Notes under the pieces: model-generated
Databases searched by the model: none
What the model saw: only the letters and a program-made list of their open reading frames with translations
Told to the model about the DNA's origin: nothing
Part shown: one piece after another, positions 16,425-23,976 of the stretch
Layout of the letters: each line of letters begins with the position of its first letter
How positions within the stretch are numbered: position 1 is the first letter of the stretch
NCBI GenBank assembly: GCA_043789035.1
Contig: JAYWIG010000275.1
Location: 1 to 37,360, forward strand
DNA from: JAYWIG01 sp043789035
Lineage (GTDB): Bacteria > Pseudomonadota > Gammaproteobacteria > Burkholderiales > Burkholderiaceae_E
Length of the DNA stretch: 37,360 nucleotides
Direction of reading: 5' to 3'
Made by a program: the position numbers and the translations under genes

Positions 16425-17911
16425 AACCGAGTGTCAACGCAATTCGCTCATCGTCATTTGCACGATTAAGTACCCGTATCTTTAGTCTCGTAGTGTTAAC
16501 CACAGTCCTTTGGATAGCGAGCACTGTGGTGCACGGTATTGTTCAAGATCGATTGAACTACCGCGAGACAGCTAGGCAATCAATCGCCCAAAGCTTTCCC
16601 GGTCGGCAAGTTGCACTTGGGCCAGTCCTCGTTATTCAGTACGAAGAGCGCTACCTGGTTGAGAAAATTGAGGGGGAAGGTAAGGACAAAAAAACTCTTT
16701 ACATACCAGCCGCAAAAATCCTCAGGCACGCCGTTTTACCTGATACGTTAAAGATCAGTAATGCAATGAAAACCGAAGCTAAAGCGCGAGGCTTATTTAA
16801 AGTAACGACCTTTGGTTCTGCCGTCGATTTCACTGGCCAATGGCAATTGCCTGCGCTCTCTGAATTAAAAACAACCGAGACGAAAAGCACCCTTCATATG
16901 TTACCCGCGGCCGATATTTATATCTCAGTTGCGGACGCTCGCGGTTTAGGCAATATCAAAGTGAATTTAGGCGGTATGACAACTGAACTCGATCCTAGCA
17001 TTCGGAGAATGGGCGGATTGCCCAGTGCACGCATTGGTTTTGATTTCGATTTGAAAGTGAATAACTTTAGCAGCCGATCAACACTTCAATTTAATGTTGG
17101 ATTTTCGTTATCGGGTACCGAGTCGGTTGCTTTCGTGCCATTGGGAAAAGAAAACTCAATTCGCGTGAAGTCTGATTGGCCGCATCCATCATTTGAAGGC
17201 GCACTTCTTCCAACTGAAAAGCAAATTTCAAACGATGGTTTCGATGCAAGCTGGAGTATTTCTTCCATCTCTAGTGAAGCCAGAGAACGCTGGCTCAGCG
17301 CGTCTGCTGCCGATCTCGATTTGTTAGATAACGCGCAAACTAAAAGCACCAAAGGTAGAGTTGGCGCAGCGGATATGGTTGGTCAAAATTTAGAGTCAGT
17401 GGGTGTTCGACTGATAGACCCTGTCGACATTTATACCCTCAGCGATAGAGCAACCAAGTACGCCATGCTTTTTGTCTTAATGACAATCGGGGCGTTTGTG
17501 TTGTTCGAGCTTTTCAAAAAACTCAAGATTCACCCTGTACAGTATCTTTTGGTCGGTGTTGCATTAGTTTTGTTTTTCTTACTACTCATTAGCTTGGCAG
17601 AAAGAATCGGTTTTTCCTATGCTTACTTAGTAGCGGCTTGTGGGTGCGTTTGCCTCATCTCTTATTACGCAGCTTATGCGCTCAAAAGTTGGAAGCGAGC
17701 TGTGCCACTTGGATTTGGGCTGGGGGCAATGTACAGCGCGCTATTCGGCATTCTCCATTCCGAACAAAATGCCTTGCTGATGGGCTCGGCATTATTGTTC
17801 GTTGTAGTTGCGGGCCTAATGATAGCGACTCGAAAGACCAATTGGTATGAGTTAGTTACGCCATCATCAATTATTCAGGACGACGCTTCAGACCAAACAC
17901 TTTCTCGTTAA
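16421..17911 (+). CDS. creD: Inner membrane protein CreD
   Basis: I chose the ATG at 16421, which overlaps the upstream stop (ATGA) and follows GAGG by 6 bases. This gives 496 residues, near the usual CreD length (about 450-480). One N-terminal helix at about 15-37 is followed by a large periplasmic domain (FPGRQVALGPVLVIQY; MGGLPSARIGFDF). A cluster of about six helices from about residue 345 holds the family signature HPVQYLLVG, then LLMGSALLF near the end. CreD is a strongly CreB-induced inner-membrane protein linked to envelope integrity, beta-lactam response and colicin tolerance in other bacteria, with unknown biochemistry. Its 3' end overlaps the convergent desaturase remnant by about 41 bases. 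Confidence 0.95.
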   Translation: MKPSVNAIRSSSFARLSTRIFSLVVLTTVLWIASTVVHGIVQDRLNYRETARQSIAQSFPGRQVALGPVLVIQYEERYLVEKIEGEGKDKKTLYIPAAKILRHAVLPDTLKISNAMKTEAKARGLFKVTTFGSAVDFTGQWQLPALSELKTTETKSTLHMLPAADIYISVADARGLGNIKVNLGGMTTELDPSIRRMGGLPSARIGFDFDLKVNNFSSRSTLQFNVGFSLSGTESVAFVPLGKENSIRVKSDWPHPSFEGALLPTEKQISNDGFDASWSISSISSEARERWLSASAADLDLLDNAQTKSTKGRVGAADMVGQNLESVGVRLIDPVDIYTLSDRATKYAMLFVLMTIGAFVLFELFKKLKIHPVQYLLVGVALVLFFLLLISLAERIGFSYAYLVAACGCVCLISYYAAYALKSWKRAVPLGFGLGAMYSALFGILHSEQNALLMGSALLFVVVAGLMIATRKTNWYELVTPSSIIQDDASDQTLSR

Positions 17912-18303
17912 ACTTCTCAAAGCGTTTCCAAAAATATAATCGTTCAAGCACAGGGTTTAAAAGATTCGTTACAGGCCAATAGTGCGAATCTTTTTCACCA
18001 CGCACCGGCTATGACTAAGCTGGAGGCCAAAAGCAAATCCCATGAGCTTTGCCACCAGCTACGAGTTACAAACGCACGCGGCTTGTGATGATGTTCCAAG
18101 TTTGCCTCCCCAATCCATTTACCAATAATTGGTGTGTCTTTACAAGCGTAGGCATCTTCTGCCCAGTGAACTACACCGCTGATGAAATCTGCAACCAACA
18201 CCGCAGCAGCAGCCGGGGCAAGATAAGTGGTCATTAATAACTTTGGTTCTAGCAACATGGTTTGTCGGTGCTTGGCACTATTTCCTTTTGAACGTTTCGA
18301 CAC
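17871..18303 (-). pseudogene. Broken CarF/Kua/TMEM189-type lipid desaturase
   Basis: The minus strand from ATG 18303 encodes 102 residues ending at 17995. These hold the N-terminal half of a CarF/Kua/TMEM189 (plasmanylethanolamine desaturase) protein: ADFISGVVHWAEDAY, DTPIIGKWIGEANLEHHH and RSWWQSSWDLL. The frame then stops. In another frame, immediately after the stop (about 17993 down to 17871), the sequence reads SHYWPVTNLLNPVLERLYFW and then KRFEKF, which matches the C-terminal end of the same family. The middle part with the remaining histidine clusters (NQIHKWSH and HARHH type) is absent. I infer a central deletion with a frameshift, leaving about 143 codons of a usual 200-280. The encoded protein should be inactive because the di-iron histidine set is incomplete. 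Confidence 0.8.
17959..17994. terminator. Ten-base inverted repeat with T run downstream of creD
   Basis: AAAAGATTCG (17959-17968) and CGAATCTTTT (17985-17994) form a perfect ten-base stem with a 16-base loop and a further T, 48 bases after the creD stop. On the plus strand this could end the creBC-alaA-creD transcript, and it also works in reverse orientation. The stem is A/T-rich. It lies inside sequence that still reads as the C-terminal part of the desaturase remnant, so it may have formed or been exposed by the deletion whose edge it touches. Confidence 0.45.
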
Positions 18304-18488
18304 CTAAAGTGTCTCTGTTCGTATCCAAATAGTGGCGCTTTATATCTTCAAGTATCAGAATGAGATACTTCTAGCATCGAAAAACCTTACGCTATAAAAC
18401 ACATCCGCTTACAACTGAAACGACATACGGTGTAGATTCAAACAACACCGACGGGCACACTAAGCTACTTGTTCAAGAGAGAGCGACC

Positions 18489-20279
18489 ATGCAAACTATA
18501 GACGATGTTGCCGCAGAGAAAAATCAAATAAACGACAATAAAATCAGTGACTTAAGCGCTGACAAACCTCTCAAACCGCCACTTATTCCAAAGGGTTTTG
18601 CGAACGCAGGCGTGGCCTTAACAGCTGCTTTTTTAGCGGCTTGCGGAGGAGGCGGTGAAAGCTCGCCGACGAACGGTAGCCCACCTGCGGGTTCGTCACC
18701 TGCGGGTTCGTCACCTGCGGGTTCGCCACCAGCGGGTTCGCCACCACCAGCGGCTCTGCCTACAGAAAAAGAGGCTCAAAAATTTACCACTCAAGCGGTG
18801 CTCTCTACACAGCCCGCCGACGTAGCTTTGATTCAAGAGAAAGGCTTTAACAGTTGGCTTGAAACACAGTTTGCGATACCGCAGTCAAAAAGCCGCTGGC
18901 AATGGTTGGTAGATACTGGCTTTAATGTGATCGCTAACCAGAATTCTCAAAACGGCTTCGATCAAGCCATTTGGATGAAATTGCTGAGCAGCCCCGACGA
19001 GCTGCGCCAACGGATGACCTTGGCACTGTCGCAGATCATCGTCATTGGCATTGATGGGCTGCCTATTCAATTCCGGCAATTTGCAGCAGCTAATTACTGG
19101 GATATATTAGAAGACAACGCGTTCGGCAATTATCGAACGCTTCTCGACAGAATCTCAACAAGTGTCGCGATGGGTGCCTACCTCACATTTCGAGGCAATC
19201 AAAAAGCAGACTCGTCTGGCCGCGTACCTGATGAGAACTACGCACGAGAACTTTTGCAGTTATTTACCATAGGCTTGTATGAACTTAATCTTGATGGCAC
19301 TTTAAAGCTTGTGAATGGCAAGCCTGATGAAACCTATAGTCAGGATGACATCTCAAACTTAGCCAGAGTCTTTACAGGTTGGGACTATGCAAATGCCGTG
19401 AACACTACCCCAGACCGTAACGGTGTGCCAATGGCTCTGACCGCATCTAGGCACTCTCCTGAGGCCAAGGTATTTCTTGGCAAAAACATCCCTGCAGGTA
19501 CAGATGGTGTTAGCAGCATGAAGCAAGCACTAGATCACATTTTCGCCCATCCCAATGTTGCACCCTTTGTCAGCAAGCAACTCATTCAACGGTTTGTGAG
19601 CAGCAATCCTAGCCCAGCCTATGTACAACGAATTGCAATTATATTTAACGATAACGGTAGCGGTATTAGAGGCGACCTAAAAACGGTTTTAAGAGCGATA
19701 CTCACCGACTCTGAAGCGACTACAATCTCGACGAGCAACACCAGCGGCAAGCTAAAAGAGCCATTACTTCGATTTTTACAATGGGCAAAAACCTTTGGTG
19801 CAACCACCAATACGACCGTTGCCGCTGACCAATGGAAAATTGGAAATTTATCCGACTCTGCGACTCGACTTGGTCAAAGCCCTGGCCGATCAACGTCTGT
19901 GTTTAACTTCTATCGCCCTGGCTATGTTCCACCAGCCAGCCAGTTTGCTAGTTTGAAATTGACAGCCCCAGAGTTTCAGATCACTCACGAATCGTCTGTC
20001 GTCGGTTATCTCAACTTCATGCAATCTACGATCACCAGCGGAATTGCTGATGTCAAGCCAAACTATGCGCCTTGGCTCTCGAAAACAACCGACACTGCCG
20101 CACTCGTTGCCGAGCTGAACAAACTACTAGCAGCAGGTTCTTTAAGCGCATCAACTCAAAGTTCGATAGCAACTGCGGTAGCTTCCATTACGAATGCTAC
20201 CGATGCTGACAAAACAAAACGTGTTCAAGCCGCTATATTCTTAGTGATGGCTAGCCCTGAATACTTAGTGAACGTTTAA
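18489..20279 (+). CDS. DUF1800 family exported lipoprotein
   Basis: This 596-residue protein belongs to DUF1800 (QFAIPQSKSRWQW; DELRQRMTLALSQI; ENYARELLQLFTIGLYELN; DISNLARVFTGWDY; FVSKQLIQRFVSSNPSP; GRSTSVFNFYRPGY). The N-terminus is a long 40-residue polar stretch, then a hydrophobic segment with lipobox LAAC (Cys52) and GGGGE, so it is probably a lipid-anchored envelope protein despite the long n-region. A Pro/Ala/Gly/Ser repeat linker follows (residues 65-88). GAGAG precedes the start. It forms a pair with the DUF1501 gene 13 bases downstream, a widespread association of exported proteins of unknown function. Confidence 0.9.
   Translation: MQTIDDVAAEKNQINDNKISDLSADKPLKPPLIPKGFANAGVALTAAFLAACGGGGESSPTNGSPPAGSSPAGSSPAGSPPAGSPPPAALPTEKEAQKFTTQAVLSTQPADVALIQEKGFNSWLETQFAIPQSKSRWQWLVDTGFNVIANQNSQNGFDQAIWMKLLSSPDELRQRMTLALSQIIVIGIDGLPIQFRQFAAANYWDILEDNAFGNYRTLLDRISTSVAMGAYLTFRGNQKADSSGRVPDENYARELLQLFTIGLYELNLDGTLKLVNGKPDETYSQDDISNLARVFTGWDYANAVNTTPDRNGVPMALTASRHSPEAKVFLGKNIPAGTDGVSSMKQALDHIFAHPNVAPFVSKQLIQRFVSSNPSPAYVQRIAIIFNDNGSGIRGDLKTVLRAILTDSEATTISTSNTSGKLKEPLLRFLQWAKTFGATTNTTVAADQWKIGNLSDSATRLGQSPGRSTSVFNFYRPGYVPPASQFASLKLTAPEFQITHESSVVGYLNFMQSTITSGIADVKPNYAPWLSKTTDTAALVAELNKLLAAGSLSASTQSSIATAVASITNATDADKTKRVQAAIFLVMASPEYLVNV
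18681..18740 (+). repeat. Four tandem 15-base repeats inside the DUF1800 gene
   Basis: Four in-frame 15-base units (consensus yCACCwGCGGGTTCG) lie head to tail, with a partial fifth after them. Each codes for P/S-P-A-G-S. They make the flexible linker just after the lipidated cysteine. Because units are nearly identical and a multiple of three, copy number could vary between strains without breaking the frame. Confidence 0.85.
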
Positions 20280-20292
20280 AAGGAATACTGCT

Positions 20293-21714
20293 ATGACTAT
20301 CATTAATCCGAATGCCGATAGACGTGAGTTTCTAAAACGTTCCAGCATGCTTTCTATCGCTGGCGCAGCTGCACCATGGGCGATGAACCTCGCTGCAATT
20401 GGAGAGGCAGCTGCGCAATCAGCGACAGACTACAAAGCCCTAGTCTGCATTTTTTTGTTTGGTGGTAACGACTATGCCAACACCATCATTCCTTACGATG
20501 CAACAAACTATAACAAGTATCTAGCACTTCGCGGCGCAACCTTATCGATTCCTTCTGCTACTCTCACAGCAACCGCCCTAACGCCGTTAGCATCCGCCAT
20601 GGGCGGTACCGACTTAGGTGCTAGACAATATGCGTTGGCACCAAATTTGAGTCCGTTGTTACCAATTTTTAATGATGAAAAACTGGCCGTTTTACTCAAC
20701 GCAGGCACGCTGATTCAACCGACGACAAAAGCCCAATACACCGCTAAAAGTGTACCGCTTCCCGCAAAATTATTGTCTCACAATGATCAACAATCAGTAT
20801 GGCAATCGTCTGCCGCAGAAGGTGCCACCACTGGCTGGGGCGGGCGCATAGGCGACTTGTTTGCATCAGGTAACGGCAACTCCACATTTAGCTGCATTTC
20901 GGTTAGCGGCAATGCCGTTTACTTATCAGGTTCTAGTGCCGTTCAATATCAAGTAAGCACGAATGGCTCGGTAGCACTGAACGCTCTCAAAACCCCTATG
21001 TTTGGCTCAACCACGATCGCAAACACTTTGAAGAGCATGATCACAGCGCCAAGCAATCAGCTATTTCAATCGGAACATGCCCGTATCGCAAAACGCGCCG
21101 TTGATGCAAATGACCAGCTTACTTCAGCTCTGGCAGTCACAACGAACAAGTTACCTGCCAATGCGCTTTTTATGAGCCCAACTTTCGACACAACAAACTC
21201 ATTAGCTACCCAACTAAAAATGGTCGCTCAACTAATTGCTGCGCGCGACACCCTTTCTGCAAAACGCCAAGTGTTCTTCGTCAGTCTGGGCGGTTTCGAT
21301 ACACACGACAACCTTACGACAGATCACCCGGCTCTAATGACCAAGGTATCGAACGCTATGTCAATGTTCGATGATGCGATGAGAAAAATCAACGCTCACA
21401 ACTTTGTCACAAGCTTTACAGCTTCAGACTTCGGAAGGACATTAACCGGTAACGGTGATGGTTCAGATCACGGTTGGGGAAGCCATCATCTAATCATGGG
21501 CGGTGCCGTGAAAGGCAAGCGCTTCTATGGTACGCCGCCTGAAGTTGCCAACAATGGTGCTGATGATATTGGTCAAGGCAGGTTGGTTCCAACAACGTCC
21601 GTGGATCAACTGGCAGGTACGCTTGCGAGCTGGTTTGGAGTATCCAACACAGACATGAAAGTTGTATTACCAAATTTAGGGAATTTTTCGAATGGTAATC
21701 TAGGCTTTCTATAG
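20293..21714 (+). CDS. DUF1501 family Tat-exported protein
   Basis: This 473-residue protein has a twin-arginine signal (RREFLKR at 10-16, then a hydrophobic stretch and a cleavage region around AQS at 41-43). The DUF1501 domain follows: LVCIFLFGGNDYANTIIPYD, LLSHNDQQSVWQS, FFVSLGGFDTHDN and the late SDFGRTLTGNGDGSDHGWGSHH. These Asp/His-rich motifs recall the alkaline phosphatase/sulfatase fold. The start has AGGA 8 bases upstream. It is co-transcribed with the DUF1800 gene. Function of the pair is not established. The stop is two bases from the stop of the convergent MBL gene. Confidence 0.92.
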   Translation: MTIINPNADRREFLKRSSMLSIAGAAAPWAMNLAAIGEAAAQSATDYKALVCIFLFGGNDYANTIIPYDATNYNKYLALRGATLSIPSATLTATALTPLASAMGGTDLGARQYALAPNLSPLLPIFNDEKLAVLLNAGTLIQPTTKAQYTAKSVPLPAKLLSHNDQQSVWQSSAAEGATTGWGGRIGDLFASGNGNSTFSCISVSGNAVYLSGSSAVQYQVSTNGSVALNALKTPMFGSTTIANTLKSMITAPSNQLFQSEHARIAKRAVDANDQLTSALAVTTNKLPANALFMSPTFDTTNSLATQLKMVAQLIAARDTLSAKRQVFFVSLGGFDTHDNLTTDHPALMTKVSNAMSMFDDAMRKINAHNFVTSFTASDFGRTLTGNGDGSDHGWGSHHLIMGGAVKGKRFYGTPPEVANNGADDIGQGRLVPTTSVDQLAGTLASWFGVSNTDMKVVLPNLGNFSNGNLGFL

Positions 21715-21716
21715 AA

Positions 21717-23183
21717 CTATCGCTTACGGCTAGCTGCAGTATAGAGATCTGCCACCGGAACTACACGGCCATGCAAGGGCAAAATCTTGTCGACAACAAG
21801 CTTCAGCCGCTCAATGTTATCGATAAGATTGACGTGGTTGGCATTTGGTGTTGCTGGTGGCGCGGAATTTGGCGGCGGTGGCGTAAACGCATCAGCCTCG
21901 ATAAGTAGTTTTTCAGCCGGAAGGTACACCATTAAAAACGCATCATTATGTATTCCATCTTTGATGCGATGAATTTCAATAGAGCGAGAACTATCTTTCA
22001 TTTCCGTTCTATCGGCAGAAATGGAAACAATCTTTGCCTTTTTCCCTAATTTACTTAACGCATCTGGTGCGATAGTCGTTTTAGCAGAGAGGGTTTTCTC
22101 GAAAAAAGCTTTGCTAGCTGACTGAACGACAATAGTTGCGCCTTCAGCCGCTGCAGTTCGTACTCCACCCGAATGATCAAAGTGATTGTGAGAGTTAATC
22201 ATGAAGCGGATCGGTTTGCCGGGTGCCAGCTTTTTTACCTCAGCAATCACCGGTGCGCTTCGGCCCTCATTCAAGGGTGCCTCCACTAGCACCATATGAT
22301 CTTTCATTTCAATAGCTACGCTATTGTGCGACCCGCCTGCAACATGCCAAACACCTTCGGCGACTTTTTCTGTCGTAACGCGCTCCACAAATTTTTCAAC
22401 TTGCTCGGGTATCTTAATGTCTACCGCTGCGTTAGGTTGCACTTCTTTTACGTTTACGTCCAAGGTTGGGAAGCCGCCCTGCGATTGCTCGATACGCATC
22501 GGAAACAAAGTGCCACCGAAATCACGATACGCACTGTATTTGATCACTGCTGAGACTTCGCCCAGTACTGGGTCAGGTAAACGTGACTCGACACGTTGAA
22601 GAATAAAGCTCTCGTCGAAAAAGGCGGTTGCAACAAACCGACCTGGTTCGGTGAACTTAACTGCCGCAATAGATTTACCAGCTTCGTTGCTAAAACTCAC
22701 AATGGCAGAGTTTTTCATCGCAGCTTTGATTACGCCATGCGGGGTTGTCCAAAGTTGATGAACGCGATCGAAAATAAAACGAGGACCGGGCTGAGGATTG
22801 GCGCCAGCCATATTCCAAGCCTTGTCACCACTGACAAATTGATCATTACGTTGCTGGCCCTGTCCTTGCAATGGATAGCCACCACCGCCGTTCGGCTCTG
22901 CGCGGGACAAAGTAACTTCGTCTCGCATAGCGCTAGTTTCGTAGTTTATCGAACGCGTCTGGTTATGCACGGTAATTTTCGGCCAAGGTTGGCCCGGAAC
23001 AAAGGCTTGACCAAAGGTAAAACCGGTGCCGTCCGCCACGTATCGAATGGATTTAGGCTCACCCATCATCGCAGTAGCACGCTTTAAAACCGCTGCCGCG
23101 TCTTGTGCTAACACGGCTCCTGGCAAGAAGGCCAAGGCAAAACTTGAAAAACTGAGCTTTGCCAGCCATTTTTGTTTGTACAT
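21717..23183 (-). CDS. Exported MBL-fold metallo-hydrolase
   Basis: This 488-residue protein begins with a Sec signal (about 1-26, cleavage after AVLA). The N-terminal 260 residues form a beta-rich domain (about 30-260) of unknown role. The C-terminal metallo-beta-lactamase domain has the metal-binding HNHFDH (residues 332-337), EADAF supplying an Asp, and a late His in LPLHGR. GGAG precedes the ATG by 6 bases. Family members hydrolyse diverse ester, thioester or phosphate bonds, and this domain layout does not identify the substrate. It is a single transcription unit convergent with the DUF1501 gene. Confidence 0.88.
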   Translation of the reverse strand: MYKQKWLAKLSFSSFALAFLPGAVLAQDAAAVLKRATAMMGEPKSIRYVADGTGFTFGQAFVPGQPWPKITVHNQTRSINYETSAMRDEVTLSRAEPNGGGGYPLQGQGQQRNDQFVSGDKAWNMAGANPQPGPRFIFDRVHQLWTTPHGVIKAAMKNSAIVSFSNEAGKSIAAVKFTEPGRFVATAFFDESFILQRVESRLPDPVLGEVSAVIKYSAYRDFGGTLFPMRIEQSQGGFPTLDVNVKEVQPNAAVDIKIPEQVEKFVERVTTEKVAEGVWHVAGGSHNSVAIEMKDHMVLVEAPLNEGRSAPVIAEVKKLAPGKPIRFMINSHNHFDHSGGVRTAAAEGATIVVQSASKAFFEKTLSAKTTIAPDALSKLGKKAKIVSISADRTEMKDSSRSIEIHRIKDGIHNDAFLMVYLPAEKLLIEADAFTPPPPNSAPPATPNANHVNLIDNIERLKLVVDKILPLHGRVVPVADLYTAASRKR

Positions 23184-23311
23184 ATTTGTCTCCGCTGAAT
23201 AGACTAGATTATTAGGCCCGTTTACTACTTGTCTTACAAATATTACGTTAGTTTTAATCGACCCTCAATTACGCTTGAGTTGTAATGGCAGCGACTCGGG
23301 TTGCCTATGTT

Positions 23312-23336
23312 GATACCGGCGATACCGGCGATACCG
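23312..23336. repeat. Short GATACCGGC tandem repeat in the intergenic region
   Basis: Two perfect copies of GATACCGGC and a partial third stand head to tail in the gap between the MBL gene and the TRAP permease remnant. Apart from this and the presumed minus-strand promoter of the MBL gene I see nothing recognisable in 23184-23400. Confidence 0.6.
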
Positions 23337-23400
23337 ATTTCTTATCATTCCAAATAAGCTCGTCACCAATCTGTTAAAGACCCCAACCCAAGCAATTTAG

Positions 23401-23970
23401 GGTTTAGCGTTTGCATTTAATTCCATAGCCTGGATCACCTTTAAAACGGCAGGCCCGGCCCTACTTATGCCCATGATTATCGTAGGCGGAATATGGACTG
23501 GCTTTTTTACGCCAACAGAGTCAGCAGCGGTCGCGGTGGTTTACGGCTTGGTGGTTTCACTTTTTTACTATAAAGATCTCGCACAGCTAGCCGAATGGAT
23601 GAAAGACTATGCTCACCATCAATGGGTATTTTTGCTGATGGTCAATCTATCTTTGTTCTTGCTGGGAATATTCATCGAGCCATTACCCGCATTGCTACTC
23701 ACTGCGCCGCTATTTTTGCCACTCGCAAAAACCTTTGGTGTTGACTTAGTACATTTAGGTGTTGTGATGACAGCCAACCTTGCAATTGCGCTTTACACAC
23801 CGCCCGTTGGCGGAACGCTATTCGTGGCAGCAAAGTTAGCAGGTGCAGGCATAGGGGCAATTACCAAACACCTTATTCCGTTTATGTGCGTGACAGTAGT
23901 CGTGGTGTTGATCATTACCTACTTCCCGCAAATCTCGCTATGGCCAGTAAAACTAATACGGGGAACTTAA
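23401..23970 (+). pseudogene. TRAP transporter large permease (DctM) remnant
   Basis: The frame after a TAG at 23398 reads 189 residues that match only the C-terminal part of DctM (about 430 residues when intact). Landmarks are the FTPTESAAVAVVYGL motif, then LLGIFIEPLPALLLTAPLFLP, NLAIALYTPPVGGTLFVAA and a final ITYFPQISLW. After KDL the sequence jumps directly to AQLAEW, so about 45 residues normally present there (a membrane helix pair region) are missing in frame. No start signal or N-terminal half is visible, and no DctP/DctQ genes adjoin. It is therefore a 5'-truncated, internally deleted copy, distinct in sequence from the intact DctM at 29665-30981. Confidence 0.85.
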
Positions 23971-23976
23971 AGCGCC

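Noticed and set aside
18681..18740. CRISPR array
   Set aside because: The repeats are 15 bases, contiguous without spacers and in frame with a protein linker. No cas genes are present.
22596..23087. 163-codon plus-strand open frame
   Set aside because: Antisense shadow of the MBL-fold gene, which has a signal peptide, metal motif and good ribosome binding site.
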